Source: Manihot esculenta (taxonomy: Eukaryota; Streptophyta; Magnoliopsida; Malpighiales; Euphorbiaceae). From it: DNA of 64,000 nucleotides. The DNA lies in NCBI RefSeq assembly GCF_001659605.2, contig NC_035178.2, positions 10,362,062 to 10,426,061 on the forward strand, read 5' to 3'. Below the pieces are notes generated by a model. It worked only from the letters and a program-made list of their open reading frames with translations, had not been told where the DNA came from and ran no database searches. Each line of letters begins with the position of its first letter. Position 1 is the stretch's first letter. A program made the translations under genes and the position numbers. This document shows, in pieces, positions 1 to 11,208 of this stretch.

Positions 1-397
1 TAGCAAAGATAGGCTTAAGATATGATGAGACGTGCGTAGGGATGGAAAAAGTGTCTTCGTCTGTTATTTCTTTTATTTATGCTAACTCTGTCATAATTTG
101 ATTTCTCTTCATTAATAAAAATTATTTTATTAATAAAAAAAATAATGGATTTGATATGTAGAGAGACTAAGTCACTAACCCTGCTGAATGATTATTTGGC
201 CAACAAGCTTTACTTACTAATTTCATGACACAAAAAGACTTCAAGTGTACCATTTTGTTTTTTGTTTTTTTTTTTTAAGAAAATGAAATTAACGCATGCT
301 ATAAATATATAAATGAAAGAAAAATATTAGATTGATCTGAAAAAATTATTAACAAAAAGTATTTTTTATTGCTATTCACATGGATTTTGTTAACAAA

Positions 398-439
<42 letters not shown>

Positions 440-560
440 AAAATTCAGTTTACTTGGTTGATGAATTTAAAAATAATTTCTTTATATCTAAAGATTCTAT
501 AATAATTTTTTAATTGACGAAATTATAAAAGAATAAAATTAAAAACAATGACAGTTATAC
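1..560. other. AT-rich intergenic stretch
   Basis: I see no gene in this stretch. It holds an ATT microsatellite near 399-438 and short A/T runs, and ends where the TIR-NBS-LRR scrap begins. Confidence 0.5.
399..438. repeat. (ATT)n microsatellite
   Basis: About 13 uninterrupted ATT units. Seen directly; likely polymorphic in length. Confidence 0.9.
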
Positions 561-686
561 TTACGTAAAGCTTATCTTAAATCCATTCCTGAGCTCCTCA
601 ACTTTGTTTTCTCGGATAATGAGATCAACAAGGTTTTCCATGGAAGAATTTAGTGGCAAAGACTTGAAAGCATACTGTTCCCACCT
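561..686 (-). pseudogene. TIR-NBS-LRR fragment (first LRRs)
   Basis: On the minus strand a 41-codon open stretch reads RWEQYAFKSLP, then ENLVDLIIRENKVEEL, and stops at 561-563. This matches the signature at the start of the LRR region of TIR-NBS-LRR receptors, where a W-x-x-Y-P-L-K-S-L-P segment is followed by ENLVEL and a KVEQLW-type motif. No TIR, NB-ARC or further LRR sequence is visible around it, so it is an isolated scrap and not a gene. Assignment to the TNL type is by motif memory only. It lies a few hundred bases from an LRK10-like kinase scrap and an NBS scrap, so several resistance-type genes left debris here. Confidence 0.5.
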
Positions 687-904
687 TTGACCGCATGTTG
701 GGTGGGTTTTAAAATTTTTTAAATTAATATTATATAAAATAACATAAAAATATTTTAATTTTTATTATACTTTAATTATTTATATTTATTAATTCTTTAC
801 AATTACTTGAATCAAATAAAATTTTAATTTGATAAGATTTCCCACAATTTTAAGAACTCAGTTGATTCTACTCGTTTGAGGCATTTATCCATGTATGACG
901 TAGT

Positions 905-1135
905 TGAGGAATTTCTTCAAAGTAATAATAATTTCATGCCTATCATATACTCTTATTCAGAGATCAAGAATAGATGACTAAGATAAATTGGGTAAGGGAG
1001 GCTATGCTTCTGTATACAAAGGAAAGCTTGCTAGTGGAAGAATTGTGGCAGCAAAGATACTGGGCAAGTCCGAGTCCAATGGAGAAGACTGTATCAGTGA
1101 AGTTGCTGCCATTGGGAGAATTCATCCTCGCTTAC
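905..1135 (+). pseudogene. LRK10L-type receptor kinase fragment
   Basis: In plus-strand frames the DNA encodes EEFLQSNNNFMPI, then SYSEIK, and after a frameshift at about 967-985 [18 protein letters not shown] and [16 protein letters not shown], ending with IGRIHP. This is the juxtamembrane segment, glycine loop and catalytic-lysine region of the LEAF RUST 10 (LRK10L/PR5K-like) receptor kinases, whose consensus is MPIRYSYSEIKKMT...LGx[12 protein letters not shown] stop codon (TGA near 973) and the frameshift break the frame. Homology ends abruptly near 1135, just after the alphaC-helix region, where the sequence becomes an antisense NBS-LRR fragment. No extracellular or C-terminal kinase lobe is present, so it is a truncated, dead copy. 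Confidence 0.75.
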
Positions 1136-1475
1136 ATTGCTGAGATATATAAGCCCAAGCAAAAGCTTCAAAATGATTCCTAACCTCAAAATTATGGTAA
1201 ATTTTCCCAAGGCCTCCCATTCCATGAAAGGAAACAGCAGTTTTTTCGCTGCTCACCAACTGTTTGACCAAAATTTTCACATTTTCCAGCCATCTCAAAA
1301 TGCTAATGCTGGTGCTGTTGCTGCCTTAGAGGAGAACCAAAGTGTGGAGTTGGTAGAACGCAGTGCAAAGGAAAAGACGACATCGTTCCAATTAGAAGGG
1401 TCAAAGCAAATAAAATAAAAGAAACTCACGTGAATAATTAAGACCCATGTACATACCTCTTCAATGACATTGACT
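1136..1475 (-). pseudogene. NBS-LRR fragment (P-loop region)
   Basis: Read on the minus strand, this stretch is a diverged copy of the CNL gene at 3905-7170. It matches about 6483-6900, from the RNBS-A motif (AYIS) back through the P-loop to the end of the coiled-coil linker. Relative to the intact gene there is a deletion of about 18 bp inside the P-loop (near 1195-1215) that removes the GKTT core, and a larger gap near 1285-1310. A last short patch of similarity (about 1445-1475) matches 6870-6890; beyond it lies unrelated GGCGG-rich sequence. It is fused directly to the LRK10L-type fragment on its left. Confidence 0.75.
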
Positions 1476-3904
1476 TGTGGCGCTGGAGGAGGCGGAGCCT
1501 GGACTTGTGGCGGTGTAGAAGTAGAAATTGAAGAATCTCCGGCCCTATGCGGAAGGGGAGACAGAAATAAGGAAGTATATGGTGTGAAAAAAAAAAAAAA
1601 AAAAAAAAGAAATCCATTTTTTTATCTGACAAAAAAGAAAACCTGATAGGTGTACAAATATCTATCTACCTGAAATTTTATTCATAATTTTAAAAAAATT
1701 ACTTTTTAATTTTTGAAATTTAACATAATTAATCAATTTATTCTTTTATTTTAAAAATTGAATATTTTAATTCTTAGTTACATTAATTCAATACTTAAGT
1801 TTCTTTCTTTGTCTCTAAGAAATGACCATAATATCTTTAATAACACTTAAGTGATCCCTCCCCTCCATCATCAGCAAGACTTGTACAATTTTGGCTTCAG
1901 AGAAAATAACTACACCTAATTCCCATCAAATTCAAGGTCATAAAATCATTTCTCATAGTAGTTTCTTTTTCCAGTAATATAAAAGAAACTCAATTCACAT
2001 AAACTAAAATATAATGTTAGGCACTTGTTTATTTTTTAAAAATAATTTATATTTAAAAAATATTTTTTACGAAAATAAATTTATTTTCTACTATTGTTTA
2101 TTTTTAATTTTAAAAATAAAAATATTAATAAAATTATAAAAAGAAAGTTATTTTTTTTAAAGTGATTAATTTTTTTATTAGAAAAATATATTTTTTATGC
2201 ATATTACACTATTTAATTTTTTTTCTTTCTTTATTTATTTTTAATTTAAAAAATTTACTACTTAATTCGATATCTATATATATGTATCTATTCAATTCGA
2301 ATGAGAAAGACAACGCCGTTACTCTCCCTTTATATAGTATTCATATTTTTCTTTTCTTTTCTTTTTTTTGAATTTTTCCTATATGTTTTTTTTAATGTTT
2401 TGATTGGATCAATTAATATATTTTTAAATTTAGAATTAATAATTATTTATAATTAACAATAACTTTAGCATGCGGTTTCCTCTTTTCTTTTCGTTCTTGC
2501 TCCAGTGGCGCTCTATTTATTTAAGCTTTTATCAATTAGGTTTTAACATTTATAAAGCGCATATTTATACTTAAAAAATAAAAAAAAAATATTTTTAATA
2601 TTTTAAGAAGTCTATTAATTAATTTTTTTTTTAATTTTAACTGTTAAATATTATAAAAAAAAATTAAAATGTGCTCGATATGAAAATACTAATCAGTAAA
2701 CTTTTTATAAAATTAAAAAATCAAACAATAAATTTTTTTTAACCGTAAAAATTAAATAGTAAAATATTTAACGATTAAAATTAATAAAAAATTATTTAAT
2801 AAATTTTTTAAAATATTATAGAATATATGTTTTATAATATAAAAATTAAAATTTTTTTCTTTACAATATTAGTATATAAAAATTTATTACTTTGCCTTTC
2901 AGTTTTGAAAAAGTAAAATAAAATGTCAATCTCAACTTCCCGCAAGAAATTTCCAAAGTATCATGATACTGAAACATACTCATGATGTCAGCAGTTACCG
3001 GAAATCATTTTGTTATAACAATCAAAATTATTCCATTTTGTTTCCTAATGCCATTTGCCAAATACTCAACTTGCTCCTCTACAATTTACCATCTTCCCAA
3101 ATCACCCTCCTTACCTATTTTCTTATTCAATTCCCATATTACCCTTGCTCTATACAAAACATAATTGAGATTTGACATTTAGTGATAATAAATTAATATC
3201 TACATAATAAATACAATTTATTAGTCTTATTATCATCCCTAATTAATATATGACATTTTAATTTTTTTACTCCCTCTATTTTTTTATTATTTGTCGTTTA
3301 AAATTTTTACATACAAATTAAGAAAAGCAATAAATATAATAAATTTTAACAAAAGGAAAAATAAAATGACTATATTGTATAGTATAAATCCAATTAATTA
3401 ATACTCTACTTATTGATGAGAAAAGAAAATATTTAATAAAATATTAGATCATAAAAATTATTTAGAAAAATAATTCCTAAAATGACTATTAGTAAAAAAC
3501 AGAAGTAATATTAAACATAGAAAAATTTAAATACAATAAATATACATACGTGAGAGAAAATTTGTAAAAAAAAAAAATTAAATTTGAAATTAATAAATAA
3601 AAATAATTAAAATCACATCAATAATCAATTAGTCATAATCTTCATGTATATTATATTTATCTTTTAACTATATTTTACTCCTAACTTTTAATATTTTTTT
3701 ATTAGTTACTCATTGGTGTAATTATACTCTATTTTAATAGAAAAAATGTCTACAAATATAAAATGTACAAACTTTTATGTTAAATTTTCAAAATTAAAAT
3801 AAAAATGTTATCATATCAAAACTTTTACAAATATTTATAGAAAGAGAGAATTCTGGAAATGAAACTCAAAAATACCTTATTAATGATGATGAAAATTTCA
3901 TAGT
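1476..3904. other. AT-rich intergenic DNA
   Basis: No gene recognised. A purine-rich patch with GGCGG repeats (1480-1560) runs into a poly-A tract at about 1587-1607. The rest is A/T-rich, with one inverted-repeat element at about 2560-2830. Confidence 0.5.
2560..2830. repeat. Palindromic AT-rich MITE-like element
   Basis: The left part (about 2595-2660) and the right part (about 2763-2815) are approximate reverse complements, sharing the words TATTAATTAATTTTT and AACTGTTAAATATT / AATATTTAACGATT. Closely related words recur in 10040-11060, 22440-22580 and 23000-23115, so this is a repeat family. The ends are not well defined. Confidence 0.45.
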
Positions 3905-6900
3905 CTAGTAATCACAATACCGAAACACTGCAGAAGTCACGTGTTGGATTTTGTAGTAATCCTCTCCTCCAACTTCAAGCCTGGTTTTGAATGCTTTAAG
4001 CATTGATCGTATCTCCAATTTCTGAAGGGAAGTTAAGAACCTTAACCCATCAGGAACCATCTTCATAGTTGTGCAATTGGAAATCAGTAGATGGCAGAGA
4101 TTGAGCATGGCCCCTTCTTCCACCTTCCAGTCTTCTAAGTTGGGCAAGTCACATAGGAACAGACACTTCAGTTGAGGAAAACCTTTGTCAGAGCAAACCA
4201 TTGCAGTCCCAAGAAATGAATCCATTTGTAAACGGAGGATTCTCAAGTTTGGCAACTTTTCCAATGTCACCATTGGATCTTCCATGAGTTTGGATCCCTG
4301 CAGGTTTAATTTGGCAAGGTTTGAGGAAAACTGATGGCACTCTGGTAGCTTCTCTATCTGCCCTTCTACATGCAGCTTATAAAGATTAGGACATTGTGTT
4401 ATGACTTGAATTGCAGTTGAATCTTCATTACTGACAAAGGACAAACTCTCCAAGCGGTTAAATGTAGCACCACGAGATTTAAAGATTAACCCAAATTTCG
4501 GATCATCTATTACTAGTTTCTTGAGATTGGTCAGACTCAGTAGATCTTTTATGTAACATTTTTCTGCAGGAAAGTTCACTAGTGTCTGCAGGTTGCACAA
4601 TGTAGCCAACTGCCATTTATCTGAATCATCACCACATGATTCAGGAAGATATAAATGTCTCAACTTTTGCATCTTCCATATCACATTCGGTATTTGCACA
4701 GTTGAATTCCAAGTCAAAATATCTAAGGTCTGCAAGTACATCAAGTTGCCTATTGTAAGTGGCAGTTCACCTATATCAGTATCCCTCAGGCTCAAGAATC
4801 TCAAGTGAATAAGCTTGCCAATTTCTTTTGGTAACTTCCCATCATGACTCTGAATTCCTTCAAGATCTAAGATTCTGAGCAACTTAAAGTTGTTGAAAAC
4901 TGATTTTATTGAACCCCATTTATCTACATGACATGCTTTTTCATGGAAATACAGAAGAGACCTAACGTGGGAATTTCTTCTGTATCTGGAGGGGATAAAT
5001 TTTTTAAGGTCTCCATCCACAAAGATTGCAAGCCTTCGAAGCCTACCAACTGACCTTGTTTCACATACCATGGATGAAGGAGAAGAGTAACCTGAGTGAT
5101 CCTTTGAACGCAATTGATAAATCTCAAGAAAATTTTCCAGCTTTGCCTTTGACAAGCATAAGTCACGCATAAGGTCATGCATTCGGCAAGTTCTAATCCT
5201 TCCAGTTGAACCTCTTTCTACCACCTGAACCATACACCTCTCCACCAACTCATCTAAGTAACATTGAGCTACATCCTCCATAATTTCCTCCATTTCCTCA
5301 TTGTCAGTGCATGATATGAATCCCTCAGCAACCCACATCCGGATCAACTTTTTTGTGGGTATCTCATAATCTTCAGGGAAATGGGCCAAGTGAAGGAAGC
5401 AAGGCTTCAACTGATATGGTAATTCATGGTAACTTAAAGCTAAAACCTCAGATACTCCAAAGAGTTGTTCATGGCCTCCCCCTTTCATCAAGTGTGAAAC
5501 AATATTTCTGCGAACTGTGTCCCACCCATAGATAGTAGTTTTCTTTGCCAGCACTCCTCCAAGGACAATAATGGCCAATGGCAACCCTGTACATTTTCCA
5601 ACCATTTCTCTACCCAGCTCCTCCATTTTTGCTCTAATTATGAAGCCTGCAATAAGCGCGCTGGTTATCTAGAACTGAAATCGTAGTGAACACAACATTT
5701 GCTAGCATTTATATTAATCTGACTACTAATAGCAATTGTGGAGTGATGTTGCTCCCATATTTGAATCATCCAGAAACTCAGATTAATATACTTGATGAAC
5801 TAAAGACTACTCTAGACTAAGAATGCAGAAAACAATGAAGTCATGTGTTCTTTATCTCCTAATTAGACTATCATAACTACGGGAAAGTTTAGAATTGATC
5901 ATATACTCCGTTTAGTACTTTTTAAAATTCTTGAAGTTCTCCTCACATCTTTGATTACTTGAGCAATCATTATATAATGCAAGGACTACCTCTTTTTCCT
6001 CAAAATGTTTTCTTTCATATAAGAAAATCAGCAAATGATTTCAAAGCTAAACATCCAAAAGCAAAGGGAAAAAAAATTCTGAAAGTGGTAAACTAGATCA
6101 TGCAAATGAAAACTACCTGGATAATTTATGCCAAGGAATGCCTTCCTCTTAAACAATTCCCAGCTTTCTTCATCATTTAAATGTCTTGGTTGATGGAGAA
6201 AGCATGTTGGATCAGGATACAAAGCCACGTCCCTGATGCGAGTTGTGAGCAATATTTTGCTGAGAAAATTCCCAGTTCCACATGGAAAAGCAGGACGCAG
6301 TTTATTCCAAGTCCCAACAGTCCAAATATCATCCAAGATCACCAAACATTTCTTCTCTTGTTGAACTTGATAAAGCTTCCTAGCCAGTTCATCATCCCTT
6401 AGATTGGAAATTTCCTCCCTCTGCTCTTTAGTTGGATTGATTAACTTAAACAAGATTCCTTCCCAAATATCCCTCGTTTGACATTGCTGAGATATGTACG
6501 CCCAAGCAAAAGCTTCAAAATGATCCCTAACCTCAGAATTATGGTATATCTTCTTAGCAAGAGTGGTCTTTCCAAGACCCCCCATTCCATGAAGCGAAAC
6601 AACAGTTTTTTCACTGCACACCAACTGTTCGACCAAAATTTTCACATCGTCCTCCAACCCAACTATATCATCTTCCACAATATGGGAATAAGACCGTCTC
6701 AAATGTTGCTGCTGTTGCTGCCTTCCACCCGGTAGAGAAGAACCAAAGCTTTCTCTAGGTTGTATCGGAAAAGTCTCCAAACTTTTCGTAAGATCAGAAA
6801 TCCTGGATTTAATAATCTGAATCTCAGAACCAACCCTGTGAAGCTCTACAGATTCCTTAGCAATTGTAGCATACCTCTTCACGACATTGACTACACCTGA

Positions 6901-7170
6901 TCTTCTCCTCAAAGCAACTTTGAGGGCAAACTCTTCAATGATATCCTCAACATCATAAGCAGCTTCTCTAATTTCAGACACCCAATTGCGAATTGTTTCA
7001 TCTTCATCTTGCCTTGAATCAGCATCTTTCAAAAAAGATTGCATCCGCCGGAGCTCAAGCTGCATGCCAATTACTTCCTCCTTCACTCCATCCAGGAAAG
7101 TTGCTTCCTGAATGAGCAAGTCAGAAAGAGTTAGCAGCGCTGTTGATACTACAGATTCTGCCAAATTCAT
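3905..7170 (-). CDS. CC-NBS-LRR disease resistance protein (RPP8/RPP13-like)
   Basis: Intracellular immune receptor of the CNL class, expected to sense pathogen effectors. My model has two exons, 7170-6117 and 5646-3905, with a 470-bp GT-AG intron, giving 931 aa. I chose the ATG at 7170 because the protein then begins MNLAESVVS, matching the usual M-AE-V start of the family; an in-frame ATG lies 11 codons upstream (7203). Visible parts: Rx-type coiled coil about 1-130 with an EDVID-like AYDVEDIIEEF (71-81); P-loop GMGGLGKTT (195-203); RNBS-A near 218-227; kinase-2 LVILDDIW (276-283), whose final W is typical of CNLs; RNBS-B around 304-311; GLPL (372-375); RNBS-D CFLHLAHFPEDYE (434-446); MHD (507-509); then LRRs from about 550 to 900. 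No frameshift or stop is seen, so it looks intact. A partial copy lies at 1136-1475 and an LRR scrap of a relative at 50325-50445. Confidence 0.93.
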
Positions 7171-8252
7171 CTCTGTTCTGTTACAGAGAAGCCCTCTCCT
7201 CACCTTCTCGATTACTAGGTCTCAAGTTTGTTCGGATTAAGAAATTGAATGGTAGGTGAGATCAGAGCTGTACTTACAATCAGCAAATGAAGAATTGGGA
7301 AGGAAGCTTCCACATTAGAAAGTCAAAAGGTATACTGAGCATGAGCCCCACAATTCGCGTAGTAGTGCGCATCAGAAGATAAATGGCCGTTTGATATTGA
7401 TTAAGAAAATAATTAATTAGTTAAATAATTAATTTTTTTTTTTAAGTAACAGATAATTTTCAATAAATTGGCTTTTCAAAAGTAATAATAAAATTCAACG
7501 GATGGATTATTCATGGGAGCACATCAGTTTTTTTTTTTTTTTTTATCTATTTGAATTGAAAAATCAAATACTTTGTCATATTTTGACTTTCTAAATCTAT
7601 ATAATAAAAATTTTAATTTTTAATTAGTTGTAATTATAATTAACCTACTAAATTAATTTTAATCAATTTAAAATCAGTACACTTGATTTAACAAGTATTC
7701 TTTTTGCATTAAATCAAAAACCATGGCAATAGCTGCATCTTAGTTCACATTCAAAAATCTACTACTCTATTATATGGAGAAGGATTTTCTCTTCTTATCC
7801 GTTAGTAGAAAGAGAATCTTTTTTTTTTTCTTTGAAATTTAGCCTTCTCTTTTGGAACTTGCTATTATTTGTGCCTCTCAAAAACTTCTTTACCCTTTCG
7901 AATAGAGAAGTCGGGTTTGCTTCTCTACAATTGGATGGATGTAAATATCTGTTATGTTTCAGCATACGTAAAATGGAGAGTTTTTAATTGGACTGCTTTT
8001 TTTTCTCTTGTGTTATTTGTTTTTTTTTTCTTCTTGTCATGTTGTTGGCTATCAACTCATGGCATTCCAATGATCTTAGTCCTGTGAGTGGAAAGCAAAG
8101 TGGTGGCTTAATTTTTATATTGGATTATATATTACTTTCACTGTTTCTGAGTGAAGTAGTCGCTCTGATCCAAAAATAAGCTCTTTATTTTTTTTTATTG
8201 GCTCCTTTCCGCTTTTGGTCTAAATCTATTTGTTAAGAGCTTGTTGTTGTTT

Positions 8253-8328
8253 GTCTCTTCTCCTACTTCCTAATGAGTTGCATGTTGCTTTTCGCCTCTT
8301 CTCCTACCTTTTAATGAGTTGCATGTTG
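8253..8328 (+). repeat. 35-bp direct duplication
   Basis: Two near-identical units (8253-8287 and 8294-8328) share CTCTTCTCCTAC and AATGAGTTGCATGTTG. Simple local tandem duplication in non-coding DNA. Confidence 0.8.
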
Positions 8329-10039
8329 TTTCTCTTAATGGTAGGTGTAGTAGTCGTCTCGATCTGAAAATTGAATACTTATTTCTCAACAATGGCTCCT
8401 CTCAGTGTTGCTGAATATAACATGCTGAATTTGTGTTATAGTGTTTTGTTTTTTTGTATTTTAGAACAACCAATGGTTGAAATTTTCTTTTATGACCTCC
8501 ACCGATACTCTAGTATGTGTTGATTCATTTTCTTGGATGTATATTCAGAGTGTCCTTTTATTTCATGTAGTTTATGTCATAGTACTTAAATGAGATGTGG
8601 CCCTAACTATTTAGAACTCAGATCTTCAATCGGAACAAGTTTCTTAAGTTCGGGTTAGGATTTCAAATATATATATATATTATTTCATCCTTCGTTTGCC
8701 TCATGCTTGGACCCTTAAATAGGAGGCCTCCGATGCCAAGGGGGCATGGGCTTCCTGACAAATTTTAAATTATATTGGGATATTTATGTTGTTTTATATA
8801 TAACAGAAATTACTATTAAATTTTACATATTTAAAAAAATTATTAGTTAATGTTTACTCCAAAATTATTCAATTAAAATATTTTATTGTTTATAAAATTA
8901 AATTCTTTAATTTTTTATCAAATAAATCTTTATCCGCCTTTAATATTATTTAATTTATTTAATTTTATTTATTTATTTTATTTTGTTTCTCTCATTCTTT
9001 ATTTTTTATTCAAAAAATTTATTTTTCACCTTTAAAATTTTAACTTCAATATGTAATTTTTCTTTAAAATTATCCATTTATTACGTAATTTAATTTTATA
9101 TATTATTTTTATTATTAAAAAATAATTATCTCATTTAATTAATTTTTTTTAGTGATGTGGCATTAGTTTTAATTATGAAAAAAAAATTCACACCTATTAA
9201 GTCAAGTGGGCTAAAGTTAGATTGATTTTGGTCCGGTTATAATAACAACTAATTGAAAATATTAAATTTATTATTAAAAAAAATGTGAAATATTAAATTT
9301 TTTGGTCCAATAGCATTTTTTTAATGAGCTACAAATTTCAATTTAAACTTAATATAATAAAATATCCAAAAAATTAAATTTTCATAATTTTTTAAGTAAA
9401 TGAAGAAATAAAATTATCTAAAATATCAAGAAAATAAAACATTTTAATTCTTGTTCTAGATCAAGCAATCGAAAGTTTTAGTTGAGAAAATTTTAATCTT
9501 TGAGCTAATTAAATTTAAACTGAAACTTTTGAATTAATTTAAATAAAAAATAAAATATACAAAATTGAATATCTTTAATAAATACAAGACTGAATTAAAT
9601 ATTTAACCGAGAATAAACAAATCCACACAAATGAGCTGTTTAGAGAAACATGTTGTGGAAAAATGGGGACTCTTTCTCGGTAATTACTATCACAATAAGC
9701 AGAAGAAGACGAGGAAAAGCCTCTGAAATTTCATATTAATATCTTATTTGGTTAAAATTTTTTATTTTTTTGAAAGTTTTAGTTTGTAAAAAGTAATATT
9801 TCTTTTAGAACGAAAGAATAATTTTTTAAAATTCTAAATTAATTTATACCAACAAAACAACCCTATAATTAATAACTCAGGTATAGGGGCTTAAACGAGA
9901 AAGAAAGTTTAAATTCAGCACTCTTTCAAAAAAAAAAAAAACAAATTCAACATCCTTTGTCAAATCAAAACTTCACAGCTGGAGCACAGTAGATATTAAG
10001 AGGCTATGATAATCCGAAACTAATTATTTAGGTTGCGTT

Positions 10040-11060
10040 CCTCTTCTTCGCAGTTTCTTGTTTTTTTTTTTTTTATAAAAAAAATATAAAATTTATTCAT
10101 TTGATAGTATTATATTTTTAATTTTTGAAATTAAAAAATTAAAATTATAAATTACAAATATTAATTTTTTTATTATATATTTTAGCAAACTATTATTTTT
10201 TTATAATTTTTATTAAATTATCATTAAAAAGTTTAAAATTTTATTTCATTAATTAAATTCATATTTTTAAATATATATTTATTTAATTAATTTATAAAAT
10301 TTATTTTTATTTTATTATTATAAAAAAATTTATTATTTAATTTTTATAATATAAAAAAAATTTAATTAATTTTTTAATTTTAAAAAATTAATTAAAATCT
10401 TTAAATTTTAAAAAATATATTAATTAATCATTTTATTAGATTCAATTGTTAAATATTTTATTATTTAATTTATATAATATAAACAATTTATTAATTAGTT
10501 GTTTATTTTTTTGAAAAATTATTAATAATATGAAAAAATTTATTAATTTTTTTATTTTAAAAAATATATTAAAATATTTTTAAAATATTAAAATTATATT
10601 AATTAATTATTTCATTAATTTTAATTATTAAATATTTTATTATTTAATTTATAAAAATTTATTAATTGCTCTTTTAATTTTATAAAAATATTTATTAATA
10701 TTAATTTTTCATATCGATAATATTTAAAATTTTTTTATAATATTTAATTATAAAAATTGATAAAATAATTAATTAATAAATTTTTTAAAATTTTAAAAAT
10801 ACTTTAATATATTTTTTAAAATCAATAGATTAATTAGTAAAATTATTTAAAATTTCATGCACGTTTTAAAATATTTTTAAAAATTAATATATTAATTAAT
10901 AATTTTGTCATATACTAAAAATTAAATAATAATTTTTATTTTTATAATACTTATCAGCTAAAATTAACGGAAGATTTTTTAAAATTTTTTAAAAATATTT
11001 TAATATAATTTTTTAAAATTAAGAGAATAACTAATAAATTCTCTTATATTATAAAAATAG
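10040..11060. repeat. Block of nested A/T palindromic repeats
   Basis: About 1 kb made almost only of A and T. A phrase resembling TTAAATATTTTATTATTTAATTTA recurs in degenerate form (near 10316, 10450 and 10630) and then appears in the opposite orientation (about 10740-10990). The words match the palindromic family at 2560-2830. I read it as several nested or tandem copies of one MITE-like family. Confidence 0.45.
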
Positions 11061-11208
11061 CACCCCATGTGAAGAACTTTCATTGACAATGGCATTCATG
11101 GGAGAGTTGCCCTGTTCAGCCAAGCGCTTGTACATACGGCTCGAACATCCTACTTCCGTTTACGAGCAAATGTAAGTCTTGCGGCAACACGATGAACATA
11201 ATTAATAT

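Larger units (their letters stand above)
7171..11208. other. Intergenic DNA upstream of the CNL gene
   Basis: The first 200 bases probably hold the CNL leader and promoter. Around 7700-8650 base composition is closer to that of transcribed DNA, but I find no convincing coding frame. 8700-10040 is AT-rich with scattered repeat debris; 10040-11060 is an extreme A/T repeat block described separately. Confidence 0.45.

Noticed and set aside
4593..5535. Several plus-strand frames over the CNL gene
   Set aside because: They are antisense shadows of the LRR-coding exon.
7869..8179. Short plus-strand frames upstream of the CNL gene
   Set aside because: They are hydrophobic T-rich frames without a family pattern or splice context.
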